Source of the DNA: Haloparvum alkalitolerans
GTDB lineage: Archaea > Halobacteriota > Halobacteria > Halobacteriales > Haloferacaceae
Length of the DNA stretch: 64,000 bases
NCBI RefSeq assembly: GCF_050122995.1
Contig: NZ_JBNLIA010000003.1
Coordinates: 186,001-250,000 of the forward strand
Reading direction: 5' to 3'
Below are positions 9,112 to 16,722 of the stretch, piece by piece. Numbering within the stretch: position 1 is the first letter of the stretch; every line of letters starts with the position of its first letter. The notes under the pieces were generated by a model. The model worked only from the letters and a program-made list of their open reading frames with translations. It ran no database searches and had not been told where the DNA came from. The translations under genes were made by a program, and so were the position numbers.

Positions 9112-9211
9112 CCGGGACGGATCGGGGGTGATCGGCGCGGATCGTCCGGAACAACCGACCGGTGACCGTTCGGTTCCCTCCCCCGTGTTTTCTCTTTTCA
9201 GTTCGTGCAGA

Positions 9212-9224
9212 AAAGTTAAGTAGA
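9212..9224 (+). promoter_or_regulatory. TATA-like element of the 9245 gene
   Basis: The AT-rich stretch aaaagttaagtag lies 21-33 bp before the GTG at 9245, in the short divergent region shared with tfb. Confidence 0.5.
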
Positions 9225-9244
9225 AAGCCGCGTCAGTCGGTCGC

Positions 9245-9733
9245 GTGACGCTCTCGGAGATCGCGGCCGGCATCGAGGTGACGAGCGAGCAGCGCGACCG
9301 CGGCGCGGCGGTCGTCGACGACACGGACGTGCCGACGGTCGAGCGCTTCCGCGAGCACGCCGACGCGCTCCCCTGTACCCCCGAGGCGGTCGCGACGCTG
9401 GTCGACGCCTACACCGTCGGGTCGAGCGTGGGCGCGGCCGCACGCGAGGCGGGCGTGGCGCCGATGGTCGCCGCGAAGGCGCTCTACCGCTGCGGGCTCA
9501 CGGGCGTCCGCCCCCTCGCGCCGAGCCGGCGCGGCGCCGTCCGCGACTGGCTCGACGGCGATCTCTCTCGCAGCGAGGCGGTCGCGCTCGCGGGCGGCGA
9601 CGAAGCCGACTTCGCGCTCGCGACGTACGCCGAGACCCACGACCCGGTGCCGGAGCTCTCCGACGCCGTCGCGGCCGACCCCGTGGACCCGCTCGGCGAC
9701 GGGCTGGGGGCGGGACTGGACGAGCGGCGCTGA
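9245..9733 (+). CDS. Uncharacterised haloarchaeal protein, HTH-like
   Basis: A 162-residue soluble acidic protein with GTG start. I do not recognise a characterised family. Residues about 45-85 (LVDAYTVGSSVGAAAREAG, then APMVAAKALYRCGL) look like tandem helical segments of a helix-turn-helix, and a second similar set follows (VRDWLDGDLSRSEAVALAG). The C-terminus is Asp/Gly rich and probably disordered. It stands divergent from tfb and convergent with the MinD-like gene, with only 3 bp between their stops. DNA binding is a guess from the helix pattern. Confidence 0.7.
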   Translation: MTLSEIAAGIEVTSEQRDRGAAVVDDTDVPTVERFREHADALPCTPEAVATLVDAYTVGSSVGAAAREAGVAPMVAAKALYRCGLTGVRPLAPSRRGAVRDWLDGDLSRSEAVALAGGDEADFALATYAETHDPVPELSDAVAADPVDPLGDGLGAGLDERR

Positions 9734-9736
9734 GGC

Positions 9737-10492
9737 TCAGTTCCCGATCCGGTCCAGCAAGCCCTCGTCCTCGAAGCTCACCTCGAGCGACGCGTCGAAC
9801 GCCGCCTCGAAGCCGGCCGCGACCGCCTCGCCGTAGGCCCCGTCGTCGGTTCCCGCGACCGGCGCGGCGGCGACCGTCGGGTCGGTCGCGGGCAGGGTCG
9901 CGTCCGCGCCGCGGTCAGTCGCCGCGGCTTCCCCGCCGTCACCGAACCGGTCGACAGCGAGCGTCGCGTCCAGTCCGCTCCCGACGTCGTCGAGCCGACC
10001 GCGGAGTCGCTGGAGCGCGTCGCGCCCGTGTCTGCTCGCCGGGCGTACGCCCGCGACTCGATCGGTTTCGGTGACGGCCGCGACCGCCTGATTGGCGGCG
10101 ACGGGCGGCGTGTCGACGATCACGCGGTCGTGCTCGGCGGCGGCCGCGCCGATCCGGTCCGACAGCGCGCGGGCGGCCGCCGCGGTCTTGGCCCTCGCGA
10201 CGCGCTCGAAGGGTGCGCGGGCGGGGACGAACGTGACGTTCCCGGGGAGCGCGTCGCCCGCGCCGTGGGCCGCGTCGGCGAGGGGGCGCTCCCGCTCGTC
10301 GGTCACGAGCGCCGTGAGGTCGGGGTCGATGCGGCCGGAGACGTACTCCGAGAGTCCCTGGGTCGCGTAGGCGGCGTCGAGCACGGCGACGTTCTCCCCC
10401 GTCCGCGCACCCATCGCCGCCAACTCGACCGCGGTCCGCGTCGTTCCCGCGCCGCCGGTCGCCCCGACGAGCGCGAGCGTCGTGCCGGTCAT
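9737..10492 (-). CDS. MinD/ParA-like protein with degenerate P-loop
   Basis: A 251-residue protein with the SIMIBI fold order: N-terminal GATGGAGTTRTAVELA at about residues 10-25, a switch-like VIVDTPP near residue 124, and a C-terminal acidic tail. In true MinD/ParA proteins the P-loop reads KGGxGKT with two lysines. Here both lysine positions are Thr, so normal ATP hydrolysis is doubtful. The body is rich in Ala and Asp and lacks an obvious membrane-targeting helix. A TATA box lies about 25 bp upstream. Its role is unknown; it could be a non-hydrolysing positioning protein. Confidence 0.8.
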   Translation of the reverse strand: MTGTTLALVGATGGAGTTRTAVELAAMGARTGENVAVLDAAYATQGLSEYVSGRIDPDLTALVTDERERPLADAAHGAGDALPGNVTFVPARAPFERVARAKTAAAARALSDRIGAAAAEHDRVIVDTPPVAANQAVAAVTETDRVAGVRPASRHGRDALQRLRGRLDDVGSGLDATLAVDRFGDGGEAAATDRGADATLPATDPTVAAAPVAGTDDGAYGEAVAAGFEAAFDASLEVSFEDEGLLDRIGN

Positions 10493-10514
10493 GGGCCTAC
10501 TGGCGCGCTTTCGG

Positions 10515-10523
10515 GTTTAAATT
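10515..10523 (-). promoter_or_regulatory. TATA box of the MinD-like gene
   Basis: The minus strand reads aatttaaac 23-31 bp before the ATG at 10492, consistent with a leaderless message. Confidence 0.55.
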
Positions 10524-10564
10524 CTTCGAGGAAGAGGTTGAATTTGTACCGAGATGGGGGTTAC

Positions 10565-10996
10565 TCAGCGGTCGAGTTCGGCCACGATGTCGGCCGCGAC
10601 CTCGTCGAGTTCCGCGTCGCTCAGGTCGGGGCGCTCGCCCGCGACCGCGTGGATCGGGGCGCCGCCGTCCCCCTCGAACCGCGGGACGATGTGCGCGTGG
10701 ACGTGCGGGACTTCCTGACCGGCCGCCTCGCCGTCGTTGAGGCCGACGTTGGCGGCGTCCGCGTCCACGGCGGCTTGCACGCGCGGGGTGAGGTCCGCGA
10801 CCGCGTCGAAGACGGCGCTCGCGAGGTCGGCCGGCAGGTCCCCGACGTGCCGGTGGTGCGCCTTGGGGATGACGAGCGTGTGGCCCGGTGCGAGGGGGTT
10901 CGCGTCCAGGAACGCCAGGACGTCGTCGGTCTCGTGGACGGTGCGCGCGGGGATGTCGCCCGCGACGATCGCACAGAAGATGCAGTCGTCGGCCAT
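10565..10996 (-). CDS. HIT family hydrolase
   Basis: A 143-residue histidine-triad protein, probably a nucleotide phosphoramidase or dinucleotide hydrolase of the Hint/Fhit type. The triad is H98, H100 and H102 in VPHVHAHIVPRF. The N-terminus has CIFC (C5, C8), typical of zinc-binding Hint-like proteins, and the family motif PLAPGHTLVIPKAHH is present. The ATG at 10996 was chosen because MADDCIFCAIVAG is the family N-terminus; upstream in-frame sequence is a tandem repeat and not coding. It follows mptD on the same strand after a repeat-filled gap. Confidence 0.93.
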   Translation of the reverse strand: MADDCIFCAIVAGDIPARTVHETDDVLAFLDANPLAPGHTLVIPKAHHRHVGDLPADLASAVFDAVADLTPRVQAAVDADAANVGLNDGEAAGQEVPHVHAHIVPRFEGDGGAPIHAVAGERPDLSDAELDEVAADIVAELDR

Positions 10997-11037
10997 ACGC
11001 GATGGGTCGACCCGGTTCGACAAGAAGCTTCGGCGGA

Positions 11038-11110
11038 ATGCGGACGGTTCGGGATGCGGACGGTGCAGGATGCGGACGGTTCGGGACGCAGACGGTTCGG
11101 GACCAGACGG
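11038..11110. repeat. 16-bp tandem repeat, about 4.5 copies
   Basis: Units atgcggacggttcggg at 11038, 11054, 11070 and 11086 with a few substitutions, then a partial copy. It fills the gap between the mptD stop and the HIT start. The 16-bp unit is not a multiple of three, which argues against coding. Confidence 0.85.
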
Positions 11111-11124
11111 CTCCTCGCGGCGAT

Positions 11125-11466
11125 TCACTCCTCCACGTCGACGAGCTTCATCAGCGGATAGCCGCCCTCCATCTCCATCCGCGTGCGCACGACGACGTCC
11201 TCGTAGACGACGCGCATCGTCACGTCCATCAGGGAGCCCGTGAGCTCCGTGTAGCCGTTCTCGTGGTCGATCGCCTCGCGCACGCGGTCGTCGTGGACCG
11301 TCACCTCGACCGACTCGCAGTACGGCTGGTTCTCGATGGCCTCCGCCATCGCGGTCTCGAGGCTCCGCGTCGACGCGGGGCTGACGGGCGTCCCCGCGAA
11401 CTGGTGGTACAGCGAGCCGAACTTGATGCCCGCCTCGAAGCAGGCCTGCTGGGCGTCGGTGGACAT
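11125..11466 (-). CDS. mptD: Archaeal dihydroneopterin aldolase MptD
   Basis: Cleaves 7,8-dihydroneopterin to 6-hydroxymethyl-dihydropterin and glycolaldehyde on the way to pterin cofactors (folate or methanopterin type). The 113-residue length and the N-terminal block ACFEAGIKFGSLYHQFAGTP match the archaeal-specific aldolase family (MJ1585-like), which is unrelated to bacterial FolB. The C-terminal segment MRVVYEDVVVRTRMEMEGGY is also conserved. The ATG at 11466 is supported by a TATA box at 11491-11498. No other pterin gene is seen in the window. Confidence 0.88.
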   Translation of the reverse strand: MSTDAQQACFEAGIKFGSLYHQFAGTPVSPASTRSLETAMAEAIENQPYCESVEVTVHDDRVREAIDHENGYTELTGSLMDVTMRVVYEDVVVRTRMEMEGGYPLMKLVDVEE

Positions 11467-11490
11467 GGCTCGGCGGTCGCCGCGCGGGCG

Positions 11491-11498
11491 CTTATAAC
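11491..11498 (-). promoter_or_regulatory. TATA box of mptD
   Basis: The minus strand reads gttataag 25-32 bp before the ATG at 11466; this fixes the start against a longer in-frame reading. Confidence 0.6.
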
Positions 11499-11664
11499 GA
11501 GGTGGTGAGGGATCGGCCGCGTCCGCCGCGGTCGCCATCGCCGTTGCAACGATTCGACCGCTCACGGTCGTCTCGGCCACCGTGGTGGCGCGATCCGGAC
11601 GATCGACGGGCCCGAGCGCTTAACCCGGGAAAAACGGCCGCAATCCGACTTCAGCGTCTCGACC

Positions 11665-11672
11665 CCTTATGG
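11665..11672 (+). promoter_or_regulatory. Candidate TATA box of the small secreted protein
   Basis: The sequence ccttatgg lies 26-33 bp before the ATG at 11698. Confidence 0.45.
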
Positions 11673-11697
11673 TTGGACCGGGGCAATACGGGCGTGT

Positions 11698-11940
11698 ATG
11701 AGAACCAACTGGCTGCTCCCGCTGGTCGCGCTGGTCCTACTCGCGAGCGTCGCGGTCGCGCCGGCCGCCGCGCAACCGGGCGACCAAACGGACGAATGCA
11801 TGAATGCCGACGAGGGGCCGGGCCCGAACGGACCGCCGGGGTTCGTGGCGGACCTCGTGCCGGACTTCCTCTCGGACCTGATCGGGTCGCTGCCGGTGCC
11901 GAACTTCGTGAAGGCACTGTTCGGGGCGCCGACCTGTTAG
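11698..11940 (+). CDS. Small secreted protein with Sec signal peptide
   Basis: An 80-residue precursor. Residues 1-25 are a clear Sec signal peptide: RTN, then a hydrophobic core LLPLVALVLLASVAVAP, ending in AAAQ, which suggests cleavage after about residue 25. The mature part is only about 55 residues, with GPGPNGPPGF and a hydrophobic amphipathic stretch FVADLVPDFLSDLIG, and two cysteines (one near residue 34, one at the very C-terminus) that could form a disulfide. I do not recognise the family. A candidate TATA box and codon use like the neighbours support a real gene. Confidence 0.7.
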   Translation: MRTNWLLPLVALVLLASVAVAPAAAQPGDQTDECMNADEGPGPNGPPGFVADLVPDFLSDLIGSLPVPNFVKALFGAPTC

Positions 11941-12013
11941 GCTGGCCGTCGGACGGCGTGAACGCGGTCCGCGAACACGTCAAAGCGCAAAAACCGAAGC
12001 CGGATTTCCCCGC

Positions 12014-13303
12014 TCAGTTCCCGGTCCACCGCAGCAGCGCGAGCGTCCCCTCGTAGAGGACGATCATCGTCAGCGTGACGATGATCGGGGCCATCCCGGT
12101 CGGGTCGGGGCTGAACAGGAACGCGATGCCGAGGAACACGCCCCAGAACACCAGCCGCTTCTGTTCGAGCCACCGGCGCGTGACGAGGTTCATCATGATC
12201 GCGAGCATGATGAACAGCGGGATCTGGAAGACGACGGCCATGAACGCCAGCATGACGACGATCAGGTTGAACGTCTCCGCGAGGCCGAACGCGATGACGG
12301 CCGCGCCCGTCGTGTAGGTCGTGAAGTAGCTGAAGATGGCGGGGAGCACGAGGAAGTGCGCGAACAGGATCCCGATGGATCCTAAGATCAGGCTCGTCGG
12401 CACCGCCGCGAGGTAGTAGCGCCGCTCCGTGCGGTAGAGCCCGGGGCGCATGAACCGGTACGTCTCGTAGACGAAGACGGGGAGCCCGACGACCACGCCC
12501 GCGAGCGCGGCCACCTTCAGCCGCGTTAAGACGAGTTCGAGGGGGCCGTAGAGCCGCGGCCGGTTCGCCATCGGCTCCGGGATGTGGAACTGCCAGAAGT
12601 ACTCGATCAGGTCCGTCGCGGTCGGGAACGCGATCAGCGTCGCGATGCCGCCGAACAGGAAGACGATGCCGAGCCGCCGCATCATCTCCTCGATGTGGAC
12701 CGCCAACGGCATCTCCTCGTCCGACTCGGGGCCCTCGAAGAGCTCCTCGTCCTCCTCGTCCCCCTCGTCGCTCATCCCGTAGGGGTCCTCGTCGAGGCCA
12801 TCCGCGGTCGGCTCGGCCACGTCTGTCGAGTCGTTCGCGGCGTCCATCGATCCGTCGGCGTCCCCGTCGGCGTCGTCCTCCGTGTCGTCGCCCTCGTCCG
12901 AGCGCCTCGTGACCGCCTCCTCGCGGTCGAGCGGGGGAGCCACCGCGCGCGCCTCCTCCAGCTCGTCCTCGTCGGGCGCGTTCGGCTCCGGATCGGACGC
13001 TTCGTCGTCGGTCGCTTCGTCGTCGGTCGCTTCGTCGTCGGACGCTTCGTCGTCGGACGCTTCGTCGTCGCCTGACTCGTCCCTCGCGTCGTCCGCATCT
13101 GCGCCGTCGTCCGCATCTGCGCCGTCGTCCGCGTCAGCACCGCCGTCGCCGGACTCTTCGCCCGCGGTTGACGCGTCGCTATCGGGGTCCGTGACCGGGT
13201 CGGCCTCGGCCTCGGCGTCCGGCGCTCCCTCGCTCGGCGTCGTCTCGTCGGCGTCCGACGGCGCGTTCCCCTCGTCGCCGTCGGGATCCGAGTCCTCACC
13301 CAT
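12014..13303 (-). CDS. tatC: Tat translocase subunit TatC with acidic N-terminal extension (TatCo type)
   Basis: TatC receives twin-arginine signal peptides and forms the core of the Tat translocase in the membrane. The 429-residue protein has about 200 residues of low-complexity acidic sequence (DDEASDDEATDD repeats) before a normal TatC core with six membrane segments that starts near MPLAVHIEEMMRRLG. The conserved PVFVYETYRFMRPGLYRTERRY loop is present in the core. This acidic extension is known for haloarchaeal TatCo. It is divergent from the double TatC gene; both are needed in haloarchaea because most exported proteins use Tat. Confidence 0.93.
   Translation of the reverse strand: MGEDSDPDGDEGNAPSDADETTPSEGAPDAEAEADPVTDPDSDASTAGEESGDGGADADDGADADDGADADDARDESGDDEASDDEASDDEATDDEATDDEASDPEPNAPDEDELEEARAVAPPLDREEAVTRRSDEGDDTEDDADGDADGSMDAANDSTDVAEPTADGLDEDPYGMSDEGDEEDEELFEGPESDEEMPLAVHIEEMMRRLGIVFLFGGIATLIAFPTATDLIEYFWQFHIPEPMANRPRLYGPLELVLTRLKVAALAGVVVGLPVFVYETYRFMRPGLYRTERRYYLAAVPTSLILGSIGILFAHFLVLPAIFSYFTTYTTGAAVIAFGLAETFNLIVVMLAFMAVVFQIPLFIMLAIMMNLVTRRWLEQKRLVFWGVFLGIAFLFSPDPTGMAPIIVTLTMIVLYEGTLALLRWTGN
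12995..13069. repeat. 15-bp tandem repeat inside tatC, 5 copies
   Basis: Five copies of ggacgcttcgtcgtc or ggtcgcttcgtcgtc, in frame, coding the minus-strand pentapeptide DDEA(S/T). Copy number is likely to vary between strains without breaking the frame. Confidence 0.9.
13088..13141. repeat. 18-bp tandem repeat inside tatC, 3 copies
   Basis: Three copies of gtcgtccgcatctgcgcc (the third diverged), in frame, coding GADADD-type acidic hexapeptides of the TatC extension. Confidence 0.85.
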
Positions 13304-13433
13304 TCATCCGACATACGCCACCGGGCTATTATAGGCCTTTTTGGATAGCGCCGCCGGATCGCCCCCGACGGCGGGGGTTCGGGAGCGTCGGCGTTCGAAA
13401 AGGTTGATAACCGCGACGCGCTTCCGGCCCGGT

Positions 13434-15737
13434 ATGGCGAGTGCCCTCGACGAGGACACCCAGCAGACCTTATCGGAGGGGCGCGACGCGGCCGCGACCG
13501 TGTTGCGCTCGGTCCAGAAGGACCTCCAGAAGGTGTTCATCGTCTTCCTGATCGGCTTCATGGGCACGTTCTACGCCCTCCGACTCTACGTCTGGGACAC
13601 GCTGAAGGCCAACACCAAGTCCAACATGCCGCCGGACGTGGCCGCCGAGACCGAGATCATCGCCCAGACGCCCTTCGAGGTCATCCTGCTGCAGGCGAAG
13701 ATCGGCCTGATCGTCGGCGGGATCGTCGCCGCGCCGGTGCTCATCTACTTCGCGCGCGACGAGCTCCGCGAGCGCGGCGCGTGGCCCCAGACGCCGGTCG
13801 CACGGTGGAAGCTCGCGCTGATCGGCCTGCTCGCGGTCGCCCTGTTCACGGGCGGCGTGGCCTACGGCTACTTCGTCTTCTTCCCGGTGATGTTCTCGTT
13901 CCTCGCGTCGTTCGGCCTCGACGCGGGGCTGAACCCCAGCTACTCCATCGTGATGTGGACGGAGTTCATCGTCTTCCTCTCGCTGTCGTTCGGGCTGGCG
14001 GGACAGATGCCGCTCCTCATCACCGGCCTCTCCTACGCCGAAATCGTCCCCTACGAGACGTTCCGCGACAAGTGGCGCCACGCGGTCGTCCTCATCTTCG
14101 TCTTCGGCGCCATGTTCTCGCCGCCGGACCCGTTCACGCAGATCATGTGGGCGGTGCCGCTGATCGCGCTGTACGGCTTCAGCCTCTACCTCGCGAAGGT
14201 CGTCGTCACCGCGAGGCGCTCCTCGGACCGCATCGACGTGCTCGGGTCGATGCGCCGCCACTGGAACGTCGTCGCGGGCGCGGCGGTGCTGGGCGGCGGC
14301 CTCGTCTACGCGTTCTACGAATACGGCGGCCGCGCGGCGGTCAACGACCTGCTCCGGTCGCTCGGGAGCACGCGGCGGTTCCTCGCGCCGGGCGAGGGGC
14401 TCGGCCTCGACCCCGCGACGGCGGCCGGTATCTACGCCGGCCTGTGGGCGCTGCTTTTCGTCGTCGTCGCGACGCTGGCGGTCGTCTACCGCGACCTGGA
14501 CACCGTCGCACCGGGCGGCGAGTACGGCGACCCGACCGCCATCGACATCGGCGGGCTCGACGCCGGCGGCGTCCGCGCCGCGCCCGAGCAGGCGTTCGCG
14601 TCCCTCGCCGAGGAGGAGGCGCTCGCGCTCGCCAGCGAGGCGATGGACGACGACGACCCCGAGAAGGCGCAGGCGATCCTCGACCGCTTCGACGAGGCGA
14701 CGCCGGACGAGGAGACGGACGAGGAGGCCGGCGCGGACGCCGAAGCGGGGACCGACGACGGCGGGGCGGCCGGCGAGTCCGCCGGCGCCGAGCCGGCTGC
14801 GGAGGTGAACGCCGTCGCCGAGGAGACGCCGGGCATCGCCGACGACGTGGGAGAGCGCGCCTCCCGGGCGAGCTCGACGTTCCTCGACGAGCTGACCGAG
14901 GAGGGCGCCGACGAGGACGACATCGGCGGCTACTACACCGACCTGAAGTTCATCTTCGACTCGTTGCGCTCGCGGTCGTTCCTCCTCGTGGCCTGGTTCC
15001 TGATCTGGATGGCCGGGACGTTCACCGCCCTGTATCTCGGCGGTCTCGGCCGCGTCCGCGAGGACTTCATCAGCCGCGTGCCCCCGGCGCTCGACACCTC
15101 CTCGTTCACGATCATCACGCTCCACCCGGTCGAGGCGCTGATCTTCCTCGTGAAGTTCTCGGTGCTCGCGGGCGCGTTGATGACGCTGCCGGTGTTGGCG
15201 TACTCCGCGTGGCCCGCCCTGCGCGACCGCGGGTTCGTCCGCGGCCGCCGGAACGTCATCTTCGGCTGGGCCGCGGCGCTCGCGGCCGGCCTGATCGGCG
15301 GATTCGTACTCGGCTACTCGTACATCGCTCCGACGATCATCAGCTACCTCGTGACGGACGCGCTGAACGCCAACATGGTGATCACCTACCGGATCAACGA
15401 CTTCTTCTGGCTCATCGTGTTCACCACCATCGGCATCGGCCTGCTCGCGGACGTGCCCGTGCTGATGGTCCTTCTGAACTCCGTGGGGATCACCTACGGC
15501 GCGTTCCGCGGCCGCTGGCGCGAGGTGACCATCGCAATGTTGACCGTCGCCGCGATCTTCACGCCCGCGGACATCATCACGATGTTCCTCGTGACGGTGC
15601 CCCTGATGGCCGCTTACGGCATCGGGATCGCCGCCCTGTTCGTCGTGACGCTCGGCGGCCGGCGGAACCTCGCGCCGCCCTCGGCGATCATCGAGACCGG
15701 CCAGCGCGTCGAGAGCGAAGTGCAGGACCGGATGTAG
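13434..15737 (+). CDS. tatC: Double-domain TatC (TatCt type)
   Basis: A 767-residue fusion of two TatC domains, the haloarchaeal TatCt architecture. The first TatC half spans about residues 40-300 and the second about 515-740; between them are two extra hydrophobic segments and an acidic linker (about 385-500). Each half repeats the pattern of a TatC helix bundle, with PFEVILLQAKIG in the first and HPVEALIFLVKFS in the second. The ATG at 13434 is chosen because the preceding in-frame codons overlap the divergent promoter region. It pairs functionally with the single-domain TatC on the other strand. Confidence 0.93.
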   Translation: MASALDEDTQQTLSEGRDAAATVLRSVQKDLQKVFIVFLIGFMGTFYALRLYVWDTLKANTKSNMPPDVAAETEIIAQTPFEVILLQAKIGLIVGGIVAAPVLIYFARDELRERGAWPQTPVARWKLALIGLLAVALFTGGVAYGYFVFFPVMFSFLASFGLDAGLNPSYSIVMWTEFIVFLSLSFGLAGQMPLLITGLSYAEIVPYETFRDKWRHAVVLIFVFGAMFSPPDPFTQIMWAVPLIALYGFSLYLAKVVVTARRSSDRIDVLGSMRRHWNVVAGAAVLGGGLVYAFYEYGGRAAVNDLLRSLGSTRRFLAPGEGLGLDPATAAGIYAGLWALLFVVVATLAVVYRDLDTVAPGGEYGDPTAIDIGGLDAGGVRAAPEQAFASLAEEEALALASEAMDDDDPEKAQAILDRFDEATPDEETDEEAGADAEAGTDDGGAAGESAGAEPAAEVNAVAEETPGIADDVGERASRASSTFLDELTEEGADEDDIGGYYTDLKFIFDSLRSRSFLLVAWFLIWMAGTFTALYLGGLGRVREDFISRVPPALDTSSFTIITLHPVEALIFLVKFSVLAGALMTLPVLAYSAWPALRDRGFVRGRRNVIFGWAAALAAGLIGGFVLGYSYIAPTIISYLVTDALNANMVITYRINDFFWLIVFTTIGIGLLADVPVLMVLLNSVGITYGAFRGRWREVTIAMLTVAAIFTPADIITMFLVTVPLMAAYGIGIAALFVVTLGGRRNLAPPSAIIETGQRVESEVQDRM

Positions 15738-15762
15738 GGCGCGGTGCCGGTCGGACGCGCCC
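15737..15762 (+). terminator. Hairpin at the end of tatC (double)
   Basis: GGGCGCG (15737-15743, starting in the stop codon) pairs with CGCGCCC (15756-15762). No clear T-run follows, so it may protect the 3' end rather than terminate. The next 220 bp (15763-15984) hold no gene that I can support. Confidence 0.4.
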
Positions 15763-15984
15763 CAGTTCGGTTCCGACGCCGCCGATCGGCACGGCGACGG
15801 TCGAACGGCTCCGTCGGCTCGCCGGGCTACTGGTCGGGTTCTCCGGCTGCACTCACTGGTTCGATAGTGGTCCCTCGACGGCCGCACCCGCCGCAACTGC
15901 ACGGGGACCGCGGACTGGGCGTCCTGGGTGTCGCCGTCCCAGGAAGCGGGGGCGACGACCGAGACGGGCACCGGGCCGACACCG

Positions 15985-16464
15985 TCAGTCGTCGCGCTCG
16001 ATCCGCACCTCGTCGCCGACCTCGATGCCGCGCTCGTCGGCGTAGCCGGCCCGCACTTCGAGCACGTACAGCCCCTCGCCTTCGTAGCGCGTGTACGGGG
16101 GTTCCTCGGGCTCGGCCCCGCGGTGGATCTCGGTCACCGCGCCGTCCGCACTCACGAACAGGATGTCGATGGCGAAGGCCATCTCGCGCATCACGTACGC
16201 GCGCTCGGCCGACTCGTCGTGGACGAACAGCATCCCCTCGTCGGGGTCCAGCGACTCGGTCGCAGAGAGGCCGACGTACTGCTTCACCGGGCCGTCCGCG
16301 ACGCGGGCGTCGACCGTCGCGAGCGTCGCGCCCGAGTCGTCGTCGGTCACCGTCACGGTCGCCTCCTCGTAGCCGACGATCAGCAGCGCGGGGTTGGCCC
16401 ACGCGACGACGACGAGGGCCGCGAACAGCAGGCCCGCGGCCGCGACGAGGTGGCGGCGGTTCAC
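15985..16464 (-). CDS. DUF192 family membrane-anchored protein
   Basis: A 159-residue protein with one N-terminal membrane segment (about residues 7-28) that can act as an anchor or signal, then a DUF192 domain facing outside. The domain shows GLSATESLDPDEGMLFVHD, MREMAFAIDILFV and VLEVRAGYADERGI, all typical of DUF192 (PF02643), whose function is unknown. It lies convergent with the double tatC gene and upstream of tRNA-Val on the map. There is no operon partner. Confidence 0.88.
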   Translation of the reverse strand: MNRRHLVAAAGLLFAALVVVAWANPALLIVGYEEATVTVTDDDSGATLATVDARVADGPVKQYVGLSATESLDPDEGMLFVHDESAERAYVMREMAFAIDILFVSADGAVTEIHRGAEPEEPPYTRYEGEGLYVLEVRAGYADERGIEVGDEVRIERDD

Positions 16465-16602
16465 GGCCGCGACTCGGGGGGCGCGAGGGATAGCGGTTGC
16501 GCCGCAGGTGAAGACCGGTTCGCGGTCGGAGGGGCGAGAGCCGCCGCGGCCGCCGCCCGGATGGGAAACCGTTTTGAGCGCGGGAGCGTTTCGGAACGTT
16601 GC

Positions 16603-16676
16603 GGGCTTGTGGTCTAGCTGGTCATGACGCGGCCTTTACAAGGCTGAGGTCGGCGGTTCGAACCCGCCCAAGCCCA
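16603..16676 (+). tRNA. tRNA-Val (anticodon TAC)
   Basis: A 74-nt cloverleaf: acceptor gggcttg pairs with caagccc and the discriminator is A. The anticodon arm is cggcc-tttacaa-ggctg, giving anticodon TAC, which reads GTA and related valine codons. The T arm is ggcgg-ttcgaac-ccgcc. CCA is not encoded and there is no intron. Confidence 0.95.
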
Positions 16677-16722
16677 CTTCCGTCGTTGACCGATCGGGGA
16701 GCCGTGGGTGCGGACGGCGGCC

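Noticed and set aside
15763..15984. A gene between the double tatC and the DUF192 gene
   Set aside because: Frames here are short or shadows, without a start signal, promoter or recognisable motif.
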